DNA from: Pyxidicoccus sp. MSG2
Lineage (GTDB): Bacteria > Myxococcota > Myxococcia > Myxococcales > Myxococcaceae
Direction: 5' to 3'
Assembly (NCBI RefSeq): GCF_026626705.1
Contig: NZ_JAPNKC010000001.1
Span: 3,162,001 to 3,226,000 of the forward strand
DNA: 64,000 nt
Shown here: in pieces, positions 29,430-39,500 of the stretch
Numbering within the stretch: position 1 is the first letter of the stretch
Layout: each line of letters begins with the position of its first letter
Made by a program: the position numbers and the translations under genes
Notes under the pieces: generated by a model
What the model was told of the DNA's origin: nothing
Databases searched by the model: none
What the model saw: only the letters and a program-made list of their open reading frames with translations

Positions 29430-32400
29430 ATGCACGAGACCGCGCTCGACGCGTCGCCCGACGAGGGTGCCATCGCCGTCGTAGGTATCTCCCTTCGCCT
29501 GCCGGGTGCCTCGAACGTCCGCCGCTTCTGGTCCAACGTCGCCTCGGGCGTGGACTCCGTCACCATCCTCGACGCCGAGCAGCGCGCGAAGGCGGGGATG
29601 CCCTCCGAAGAGGGCTGGGTGGCGGCGGCCGGCATCATCGAGAGCCCGGAGCTCTTCGACGCCGCCTTCTTCGGCTACTCGCCGCGCGAGGCCGAGCAGC
29701 TCGACCCGCAGCATCGGCTCTTCATGGAGTGCGCGTGGGAGGCGCTCGAGTCCGCCGGCTACGCGGTGCGCTCCAGCGCGCTGCACGCGGGGGTGTACGC
29801 GGGTGCCACGCTCAGCACGTACCTGCTCCGCAACGTGTTGCCGAACATGGAGGAGCGCTCCAGCGACTTGATGGAGAGCGCGCTCGGGACGAACCCCGAC
29901 TTCCTCGCGACGCGTGTTGCCTACAAGCTCAACCTCACCGGCCCCGCGATGACCGTGCAGACGGCGTGCTCCACGTCGCTCACCGCCGTCCACCTCGCCT
30001 GTCAGTCGCTGCTCGCGGGAGAGTGCAACCTCGCGCTCGCGGGGGGTGCGGCCGTGCGCTCACCGCAACTCCATCCGTATCGCGCGCAACTGGGAGGCCT
30101 CTCCTCCACCGACGGCCGCTGCAGGGCCTTCGACGAGAAGGCCAGCGGGACGGTGCCCGGCAACGGCGTCGCGGTGGTGGCGCTCAAGCGGCTCGCCGAT
30201 GCGCTCGCGGATGGCGACCCCATCCGCGCCGTCATCCGCGGCACGGCCATCAACAACGACGGCAGCAACAAGCCGGGCTTCGGTGCCCCCTCGGTGTCCG
30301 GACAGATTGCCGCCATCACCGACGCCCAGGCCCTGGCCGGCGTCGAGCCCAGGACGCTCTCGTACATCGAGGCCCACGGCACCGGCACCCCGCTGGGAGA
30401 CCCCGTCGAGGTCTCCGCGCTCAAGCAGGTGTTCCGGGGCGTGGCGCCGGGCTCCGTGGGCCTGGGCTCGGTGAAGACCAACATCGGTCACCTCGATGCG
30501 GCGGCCGGTGTCACCGGGCTCATCAAGGCGGTGCTCGCGCTCGAGAACAAGCTGCTGCCGCCCACCCTGCACTTCACCCGGCCCAATCCCCTGCTGGAGC
30601 TGGAGGGCAGCCCCTTCTACGTCGTCAGCCAGCCGCGTCCCTGGAACGGGCCGCTGCCCCGGCGCGCGGGCGTGAGTGCGTTCGGCATCGGCGGCACCAA
30701 TGCGCACGCCGTGCTCGAAGAAGCGCCGGCCCTGCCACCGGCCGACCCGCCGCGCCGCGACGAGGAATTGCTGCTCCTGTCGGCCCGCTCCGAGGAGGCG
30801 CTGGAGCGGATGAGCTCCGAGCTGGCCGAGCACCTCGGCCACGCCCCCGAGTCCCTGCCCGACGTGGCCCACACGCTCCAGGTCGGCCGCAACCGCTTCG
30901 GCTGGCGGCGCTTCGTCACCGCGAGCCGCAAGGACGACGCCGTCGCGCGGCTCACCGCCAGCGACAGCGACAAGGCCCCCACCGCCTTCGACGACACCGA
31001 GCGGCGGAGCGCCGTCTTCCTCTTCCCCGGCATGGGTCCCCAGCGGGTGAACATGGGCGCCGAGCTGCTGAAGGAGCCCGCCTTCCGCGACGCCGTGGAC
31101 CAGTGCGCGGAGGTGGTCCGCCGTCACCTCGGAAGCGACCCGCGCGAGCTGATGTTCGCGGGCCCCGAGCGCTTCGATGCCGCGAGCCGTGAGCTGGACC
31201 GGCCCCTGTGGGCACAGCCCACGCTGTTCACCTGCGAGTGGGCGCTGGCGCAGCTGTGGCGCTCGTGGGGTGTCGAGCCGGAAGCCCTGCTTGGCCACTC
31301 GATGGGAGAGTACGCGGCGGCGTGCGTCGCGGGAGTCTTCACGCTCGAGGAGGCGCTGGAGCTCGTCGTGGCGCGCGGCCGCATCCTGGAGCAACTCCCT
31401 CCGGGAGGCATGACGGCGGCGCTCGCACCGGTGGCGCAGGTGGAGCCGCTGCTCGGCCCGGAGCTGTCGGTGGCCGCCATCAACACGCCGTCGGCGTGTG
31501 TCGTCTCCGGCCCGCTGGACGCGTTGGCGGCGTTCGAGGCGGCGCTCACGGGACGGGGCCTCGAATCGAAGCGGCTGCGCAACGCGCGGGCAGGACACTC
31601 GGCCATGCTCGAGCCGCACCTGGCGGACTTCGCGCGACTGGTCTCCCGCTTCTCGCCGCGCGCTCCGTCGGTGCCGCTGCTGTCGGGCCTCACCGGCCGC
31701 TGGCTCACCGAGCGCGAGGCCGTGGACCCCGCGTACTGGAGCCGGCACCTGCGAGAGACGGTGCGGTTCTCCGACGCGCTGTCCCTGGTGCTCGCGTCCG
31801 GAGAGCGGGCGCTCATCGAGATGGGGCCGGGCAACACCCTCACCTCGCTGGCGCGCCAGCATCCGGCGCTTGCGTCCCAGCCGGTCATCGCCGCGCTGCC
31901 GGGCACGGCCTCGCGGCCGGGCGGGCTGCTCGCACCGCTCGGCGAGGCCTGGCTCGCGGGAGTCCCCATCGACTGGGAGCGCTTCCGCGACGGGGAGCGC
32001 CGCCGCCGGGTGCCGCTGCCGACGTACAGCTTCGACCGCGAGCGGTACTGGATTGAGGCGGCGACTCCGGCGGCATCGAGCCCGCGCGCCACCGAGCACC
32101 GCCCCGTGGCCTCCTCTCCGGCCACCCGGAGAGCGAGGAAGGGCGCCGCGCCCGTGCCGCCGCGCGACGCCACCGAGGCGCAGCTCATCGAGTGCTTCCA
32201 GCAGGTGTTCCACTTCGACGAGGTGGGCATCCACGATGACTTCTTCGCGTTGGGCGGCGACTCGCTCATCGCGCTGCGGCTGACGGCGCGCATCGAGGAG
32301 CGCTTCGGCGTCCGGCTCTCGTTGAGAGCGGTCCTGGAGGGGCCGACGGTGGCGCAGCTCGCGGAGCGGGTGGGTGCCTCCCGTGACGCAACTCCAGCAC

Positions 32401-33191
32401 GGGAAACGCAGCCAGACTGCCTCGTGAAGCTCCAGGCGGGCTCTCGCGGGACGCCCGTCTTCATCGTGCACGGGGGCGCCGGTCAGGTGCTCTTCTACCG
32501 CGACCTCGCGCGGAGCATCTCTCCCGAGCGGCCCATCTACGGCATCGAGTCCGTGGGGCTGACCGAGGGCCGCCCGTGCCAGACCTCGGTGGAGGAGATG
32601 GCGGCGCACTACCTCGACGTCATCCGGAAGGTATACCCCACCGGCCCGTACCTGCTCGTGGGTGCCTCGTTCGGCGGCATGATTGTCTACGAGATGGCCC
32701 ACCGGCTCTCGGCCGACGGGCAGTCGGTGCCCCTGTGCGCGATGGTCGACACGCCCGCGCCGAGCCAGCTCGGCTCCTGGACCTTTGACGGCGCGGAGCT
32801 GCTGTCGTCCCTCGTGCGCCGTGCCATCTCCGCCGAGCAGCTGCGCGGACTGCCGCTGGAGGAGCAATTCCGGTTGCTCCACGAGCACGCCAGGAAGACG
32901 GGCACCGAGCCCGTGTTCCCGAGCCTCGAACAGGCGCGGCGTCAGATTGACGTGTGGCTCGCGAACGGCCAGGCCATGAGCCGGTACGCGCCGCCGCGCT
33001 GGGAGGGCGGCGAGGTGCAGTACTTCCTCGCCGACGAGACCACCCCGGAGAAGCCAGACCACGCGGAGCGGGGCTGGATGCGACTCGGCGCGGCGGTCCG
33101 GGTGGAGGTCGTCCCCGGAGACCACACCAGCATGCTGCTGCCCCCCCATGCGGAGGGGCTCGGCGCGCGGCTGGCGCGACTGATTCGCTAG
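29430..33191 (+). CDS. Type I polyketide synthase, KS-AT-ACP-TE
   Basis: This 1,253-residue single module has no reductive domains. The ketosynthase (about residues 13-440) has Cys180 in TACSTSL, His316 in EAHGTGTPLGDP and His354 in NIGHLDAAAG. The acyltransferase (about 530-840) has Ser624 in GHSMGEYAAA; the specificity position reads RAGHS rather than HAFH or YASH. The acyl carrier protein (about 905-975) has Ser945 in GGDSLIALR for the phosphopantetheine arm. The thioesterase (about 995-1250) has Ser1080 in GASFGG and His1232 in GDHTS. It would add one unreduced two-carbon unit and release the product as an acid or ring. Since the NRPS has no thioesterase, this PKS is probably the last module. 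It converges on the NRPS; both stop codons lie in one CTAG. Confidence 0.95.
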   Translation: MHETALDASPDEGAIAVVGISLRLPGASNVRRFWSNVASGVDSVTILDAEQRAKAGMPSEEGWVAAAGIIESPELFDAAFFGYSPREAEQLDPQHRLFMECAWEALESAGYAVRSSALHAGVYAGATLSTYLLRNVLPNMEERSSDLMESALGTNPDFLATRVAYKLNLTGPAMTVQTACSTSLTAVHLACQSLLAGECNLALAGGAAVRSPQLHPYRAQLGGLSSTDGRCRAFDEKASGTVPGNGVAVVALKRLADALADGDPIRAVIRGTAINNDGSNKPGFGAPSVSGQIAAITDAQALAGVEPRTLSYIEAHGTGTPLGDPVEVSALKQVFRGVAPGSVGLGSVKTNIGHLDAAAGVTGLIKAVLALENKLLPPTLHFTRPNPLLELEGSPFYVVSQPRPWNGPLPRRAGVSAFGIGGTNAHAVLEEAPALPPADPPRRDEELLLLSARSEEALERMSSELAEHLGHAPESLPDVAHTLQVGRNRFGWRRFVTASRKDDAVARLTASDSDKAPTAFDDTERRSAVFLFPGMGPQRVNMGAELLKEPAFRDAVDQCAEVVRRHLGSDPRELMFAGPERFDAASRELDRPLWAQPTLFTCEWALAQLWRSWGVEPEALLGHSMGEYAAACVAGVFTLEEALELVVARGRILEQLPPGGMTAALAPVAQVEPLLGPELSVAAINTPSACVVSGPLDALAAFEAALTGRGLESKRLRNARAGHSAMLEPHLADFARLVSRFSPRAPSVPLLSGLTGRWLTEREAVDPAYWSRHLRETVRFSDALSLVLASGERALIEMGPGNTLTSLARQHPALASQPVIAALPGTASRPGGLLAPLGEAWLAGVPIDWERFRDGERRRRVPLPTYSFDRERYWIEAATPAASSPRATEHRPVASSPATRRARKGAAPVPPRDATEAQLIECFQQVFHFDEVGIHDDFFALGGDSLIALRLTARIEERFGVRLSLRAVLEGPTVAQLAERVGASRDATPARETQPDCLVKLQAGSRGTPVFIVHGGAGQVLFYRDLARSISPERPIYGIESVGLTEGRPCQTSVEEMAAHYLDVIRKVYPTGPYLLVGASFGGMIVYEMAHRLSADGQSVPLCAMVDTPAPSQLGSWTFDGAELLSSLVRRAISAEQLRGLPLEEQFRLLHEHARKTGTEPVFPSLEQARRQIDVWLANGQAMSRYAPPRWEGGEVQYFLADETTPEKPDHAERGWMRLGAAVRVEVVPGDHTSMLLPPHAEGLGARLARLIR

Positions 33192-33507
33192 TCCGAGCCC
33201 GGACGCAGGCGCCGCTGTCGCGAGAGGCGGCGCCGTCCCTCCGCCCTGTCCTCGGCGGAGGCCGCCGGTGCCGGAGGCTGCTCCGCCGGCCCGGAGCCCT
33301 TCGACAGGTGCGCGGCCAGCGCGCGCACGGTGGGGAACTGGAACAACTCCACCAGCGGCACCTTGCGGCCCACCCGCGCCTCCATGCGCGCGTGCACCGC
33401 CTGCAGGAGCAGTGAGTTGCCGCCCAGGTCGAAGAAGTTGTCTCCGGCGCCCACCTTGTCCAGCTTCAGCACCTCCGCCCAGAGCAGCGCCAGCGCCCTC
33501 TCCGGTC
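33188..33507 (-). pseudogene. C-terminal PCP of the NRPS, out of frame (frameshift)
   Basis: This segment encodes an intact carrier domain: ALALLWAEVLKLDKVG, then DNFFDLGGNSLLLQ with the phosphopantetheine serine, then PTVRALAAHLSKG and a Pro/Arg-rich tail. It is the missing carrier domain of the last NRPS module but is read in another frame. The upstream gene runs YEAPEKDR and then shifts near 33,499-33,508, giving a junk tail and a stop at 33466. Restoring one G in the ACCGGAGAGG stretch (minus strand) would give YEAPEKDRERALALLWAEVL, a normal domain junction. No plausible start exists for a separate gene. It is either a sequencing error or a real mutation removing the last carrier. Confidence 0.8.
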
Positions 33508-36500
33508 CTTCTCCGGCGCCTCGTAGCCACTGCTCAGCTCGGGCCGGCTCGCATCCGGCACGGGCAGCGCCTTCCAGTCTGGCTTCCCGTTCGGCGTCAG
33601 CGGAAGCGCGTCCATCACCACGAAGGCCGAGGGCACCGCAGGCTCCGGCAGCGAGCGCCGCAGCCACGCGCGCAGCACGTCGGCCGTCAGCGTCTCACCC
33701 TGCGAGGGCACGACGTACGCCACCAGGCGCGTCTCGCCGGGCACGTCCTCGCGCCCCATCACCACCACCGACTGCACGCCCGGGTGCTCCGCGAGCGCCT
33801 CGCGCGCTTCCGCCGGCTCCACGCGCACGCCGCGCACCTTCACCTGCGAGTCGGCGCGCCGCAGGTACTCCAGCCGGCCGTCGTCGCGGAACCGCACCAC
33901 GTCTCCCGTCCGGTACAGCCGCTGTCCCTCGCGGAACGGGTCCGGCACGAAGCGCTCCGCCGTCAGGTCCGGACGGCCCAGGTACCCTCGCGCCTGCCCC
34001 ACGCCGCCCAGACACAGCTCACCCCAGACGCCCGGTGGCACCAGGTGCCCCGCCTCGTCCATCACCCGCACCACGAGGTTGTCGACCGGCGTGCCAATGA
34101 GGGGCCGCTCACCCGGGCGGCACTCGCCCAGCGTGGTGCACACCGTGCTCTCCGTCGGGCCATAGCCGTTGATGAAGCGCCGGCCCCTGCCCCAGCGCGA
34201 CACCAGGTCCGCCGTGCACGCCTCACCCGCGGACACCAGGACCTTCAGGTCCGGCAACTCCACGTCTGGCAACACCGCCAGCACCGACGGCGGCAGCGTC
34301 ACCACGCTGATGCGCTCGCGTACCAGCAATTCGGCCAGTGGCTCGCCCGGAGCCACCTGCTCGCGGCGGGCCAGACACACCGTCCCGCCGGACAGCAGCG
34401 CCGGGTAGATTTCCCACACCGAGGCATCGAAGCTCATCGGCGCGAACTGCAACACCCGGCTTCCCGGCCCGAGCCCCAATTTCCCGCGAGCCACCTCGAC
34501 GAGGTTGGCCACGCCGCGGTGCTCGAGCAGCGCGCCCTTGGGGCGTCCCGTGCTCCCCGAGGTGAAGATGACGTAGGCGAGGTTTCGCGGCGTGACTTCA
34601 CGCACGGGCCGCCAGGGCTCCGCCGGGACAGGCACCACGCCGTCCTCCAGCAACAGCGTGGGCCCGCGATAGGACAGCCGGGACGCGTACCGCTCGCGAG
34701 TCACCAGCAGCGCCGCGCCCGCGTTCTCCAGCATGTACGCGAGCCGCTCGGGTGGATGGTCCGGGTCCATCGGCAGGTAGGCGCCGCCCGCCTTGAGGGT
34801 GGCGAACATGCCCACCACCAGGTCCATGCCCCGTTCCACGCACAGGCCCACCAGCACCTCGGGCCGCACGCCCCGCTGGCGCAGCACACCGGCCAGCGCG
34901 TTGGCGCGCGCGTCGAGCTGGGCGTAGGTGAGCGACTGGCCCTCCATCTCCAGCGCCACGGCGTCGGGCGTCTTCGCCACCTGCGCCTCGAACAGCCGGT
35001 GGATGCAGTCACCCTCGAAAGGCGCTTCGCTGCCACCCCACGCCAGCACCCGCGCCTGCTCCGCATCGCTCATCAGCGGCAGCTCGCGCAGTCCTCGCAG
35101 GGGCTCGGCCACCACGGCTTGCAGCAGGCGCTCCAGGTGCCGCGCCAGCCGCTCGATGGTGGCGACCTCGAAGAGGTCGGTGTTGAACTCGATGGCGCCG
35201 TCCAGGCCTTCGGGCGACTCGCGCAGCGACAGCGCGAGGTCGACCTTGGACGTCTTCGCGTCGATGTCCACCAGTCGCGACGTGAGCCCCGGCAGCGACA
35301 GCCCCGACGTCGGCGCATTCTGCAGCGCGAACACCACCTGGAAGATGGGCGAGCGGCTCAAGTCACGCCGCGGGCGCAGCGCATCCACCAGGCTCTCGAA
35401 GGGCACGTCCTGATGCGCGAAGGCGCCGAGCACCGTCTCACGGACCTGGTGCAGCAGCTCACGGAAGCTCATCGTGCCCGTCGCGCGGATGCGCAGCGCC
35501 AGCGTGTTGACGAAGAAGCCGATGAGGTCTTCCACTTCCTTCGCCGTGCGGCCCGAAATCGGCGAGCCGAGCACCATGTCCCACTGCCCGCTGTAGCGCG
35601 CCAGCAGCACCTGGAAGCCCGCCAGCAGCGTCATGTACAGCGTCACGCCCTCGCGTCGGCTCAGCTCCTGGAGGTCCGCCGTCAGCTCCGCGGGCAGGCG
35701 CACCCGGTGCCACGCGCCCTGGAACGTCTGCACCGCCGGCCGGGGCTTGTCGATGGGAAGCTCCAGCACGCCGGGCGCGCCTTCGAGCTGCTGGCGCCAC
35801 CACGCGAGCTGCTCCTCCAGCACCTCGCCCTTCAGCCACGCGCGCTGCCACACCGCATAGTCCGCGTACTGCACGGGCGGCGCCGCCAGCCCCGCGTCCT
35901 CGCCCTTCACCTGGGCCGCGTAGAGCGCCCCCAGCTCCCGGGACAGCACTCCCATGGACCAGCCGTCCGCCACGATGTGGTGCACCACCAGCACCAGCAC
36001 GTGGTCCTCGTCCTTCACCCGCAGCAGCGTGGCGCGCAGCAGCGGCCCCCGCTCCAGGTCGAAGGGACGGCGCGCGTCTTCATTGCACAGCCGCGCGACT
36101 TCCTGCTCGCGGAGCGCTTCGGGCACACCCCGCAGGTCCACCGCCGGCAGCGGCAGCGGCATGGGCGCGCCGATGCGCTGCACGCCGCCTCCCACGTCCT
36201 GATGGAACGTCGTCCGCAACGACTCGTGACGCCGCACCAGCTCGGCGAGGCTTCGCTCCAGCGCGGGCGCGTCCAGCGCGCCCTCCAGCCTCAGCGCCAG
36301 GGGGATGTTGTAGAGCGGACTCTGGGGCTGGAGTCGGTCGAAGAACCAGAGGCGCTGCTGCGCGAAAGACAGCGGCAGCGCCTCCTCCCCCACCGGCATG
36401 GGCATCAGCGGCCGCCGGCGCGACTCGGGCGAGCCCTTCACCAACTCCTGGAGCCGCTCGGCCAGCATGGCGACCGTGGGCGCCTCGAAGAGCAACCGCA

Positions 36501-39500
36501 CGGGCACGTCGCGGCCCAGCGCGTCCTTCAGTCGCGACACCACCTGCATGACGAGCAGCGAGTGTCCGCCCCGCTCGAAGAAGTGGTCTTCCGCGCCCAC
36601 GTGCCGCAGGCCCAGCAACGGCGCCCAGGTGGTGGCCACCAGGCGCTCCATCGCCGTCCGCGGCGCGACGTGTCCTTCCGGCGCCGACGCCGCGGCCTCG
36701 AGCCCTGACAGGGCCATGCGGCCGCCACCGGCGCGCGGGGCCCGCACCTTCACCGGCGTGTCGAGGCGCTCGCGGACCTCCAGCATTCCACCCGGCCTCC
36801 AGCGTCCGAAGACGCCGGTGCGGTACATCCTTCCTCCCGGCTCGCCCCACAACGAGTCCGGAACGAACCGCTCCACTTCGGACTGCACGCCCACGAGCCG
36901 CGCGCCCCCGAGCCACAGCGCGCCCCACACGCCCACGGGCACCGGCTCCAGCGTCTCGTCCAGCACGTAGACGCGGGCCTCCGGCCTCGGCTCCTCCGGC
37001 ACTTCGAGCCCCTCGGGGACGGGCACGTTCGGCGGGTACTCCGTCCGGTACGCGTTCCACTCCACGAGGACGAGGTGACGCTCCGCCTCGCTCAGCAGCG
37101 GCAGCGTGCCCGGCACGGCCTCCGGGCGCGCGACAATCGCCTCCAGCAGCCGTGCGAAATGCTCCGCCATGCGGGCGACCGTCACCTCGTCGAAGAGGGC
37201 GGTGTTGCGCTCCCACAGGCCCGTCAGTCCGTCCGCGTCTTCCCGTACCGAGAGCGCGAGGTCGAACTTCGCCATCCCAGGGTCGAAGTCCACCGTCCCC
37301 GTGGTCAGCTCGGGGAGGGCCGGCGTGGGCGCGGGCCCGTTGAGTGCGAAGGCCACCTGGAACAGGGGCGAGCGACTCAAGTCACGCGCCAGCCGCAGGT
37401 CCTCCACCAGCGTCTCGAAGGGCACGTCCTGGTGCGCGAAGGCCCCCAGCACCGTCTCGCGCGTGTGGCGCAGCAGCTCGCGGAAGCTCAGCTCCCGGGT
37501 GGCTCGGAGTCGCAGCGCCAGCGTGTTGACGAAGAAGCCGATGAGCCCCTCCGTCTCCTTCACCGTGCGGCCCGCCAGGGGCGAGCCCACGACCATGTCC
37601 CACTGCCCGCTGTAGCGCGCCAGCAGCACCTGGTAGCCGGCCAGCAGCGTCATGTACAGCGTCACGCCCTCGCGCCGGCTCAGCTCCTTGAGCCCCGAGC
37701 TCAGCTCCGGTGACAGCTTCGCCGTCAGCGTCGCCCCCCGGAACGTCTGCAGCGCGGGGCGGGGCCTGTCGATGGGGAGCTCCAGCACGGCCGGCGCGCC
37801 ATCGAGCTGCTCGCGCCACCAGGCCAGTTGCTGCTCCAGCACCTCACCTTTCAGCCAGGCGCGCTGCCACACCGCGTAGTCCGCGTACTGCACCGGCGGG
37901 GCTTCCAGCACGGCATCCCCGCCCGTCACATGGGCCGTGTAGAGCACCTCCAGCTCACGGCACACCACGCCCATGGACCAGCCGTCCGCCACGATGTGGT
38001 GCAGCAGCACCACCAGCACGTGCTCGTCGGCCGTCACGCGCAACAACTCCGCGCGCAACAGGGGCCCGTGCTCCAGGTCGAAGGGCGTCTGCGTCGCGTC
38101 CACCACGCGCCGCCGCAGCGCGTCCTCCACCTCTTCCCCGTCCCGGACGTCCAGGTCCTCCACCGGCAGGGGCACCGCCAGCTCCGGGGCAATGCGCTGC
38201 ACCGGCTGGCCCCGCACCTCGGCGAACGTCGTCCGCAGCGCCTCGTGCCGCCGCACCACCTGTGCCAGCGCGTACGCCAGTGCGGCCACCTCCAGTCGTC
38301 CCTTCAGCCGCAGGACGAAGGGCACGTTGTACGCATAGCCCTCCGTGTCGAGCTGCCGCAGGAACCACAGCCGCTGCTGCGCGAACGACAGCGGCAGCGC
38401 GCCCTGTCTCGACGCCGGCACCAGGGGTGGCGCCTTGAAGTCCTGCTCCCCTCGCAGCCCCTCCAGCCGCTCGGCCAGCGCGGCCACGGTGGGCGCCTCG
38501 AACAGCAGGCGCACCGGCACGGCGCGGCCGAGCACCTCGCGCAGCCGCGACACCACCCGCGTCGCCAGCAGCGAGTGGCCGCCCAGCGTGAAGAAGTTGT
38601 CGTCCGCGCCCACGCGCTCCAGGCCGAGCAGCGGTGCCCAGATGCCCGCCACCACCTCTTCCATCGCCGTCCGGGGCGCCGATGCACCACCCTCGCTCGC
38701 GCTCTCCGCCTCCGGCGCGGGCAGCGCCTTGCGGTCCACCTTCCCGTTCGCCGTCAGCGGCAGCGCGGGCAGCCCCACGAAGGCCGAGGGCACCATGAAC
38801 TCCGGCAGCGCCCCCTTCATCGCCTCCCGCACCTGCGACGCGCTCAGGGACTGTCCCGGCGACTCGACGTAGTACGCGACCAGCCGCTTGCCGCCGACAC
38901 CGTCGCGCACCACCACCAGCCCCTCCTTCACACCGGGGCAGCGCAGCAGCGCGGCATCCACTTCCGCCAGCTCGATGCGGTAGCCGCGCACCTTCACCTG
39001 GCTGTCGCGTCGGCCGAGGAACTCCAGCACCCCGTCCCCGCGCCAGCGCGCCAGGTCTCCGGTGCGGTACAGCCGCTCTCCCGGCACCTGGCTGAAGAGA
39101 TTGGGAACGAAGCGGTCGGCCGTCACGTCCGGCTGGCGCAGGTAGCCGCGCGCGAGCCCGTCTCCTCCGATGAAGAGCTCTCCAGCCACGCCTGGCGGCA
39201 CCGGCTCGAAGCCGGCGTCCAGCACGTACACCTGCGTGTTGCCGATGGGCCGGCCGATGGGCACCGCCGCCCCCACGTCCTCCAGCCGCGTCATGCGGTG
39301 GGTGGATGTGAAGAGCGTCCCCTCCGTCGGGCCGTAGCAGGCCGTCACCGGAATCCGCAGCTCCTCCAGCGTCTTCCTCACGTGCGGCGCGGACACCACG
39401 TCTCCGCCCGTCAGCAACTGCCGCACGCCCCGCAGGCCCTCCATGCGCAGGTCCACCATCTGGCTGAACAGGCCCGCCGTCAGGTGCAGCAGCGTCACCC

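Noticed and set aside
33508..33667. A separate small carrier-protein gene starting at 33667 on the minus strand
   Set aside because: The first 50 codons run out of frame through the end of the last adenylation domain and look like noise; only the part after 33,508 is a PCP. A frameshift in the NRPS explains it better.
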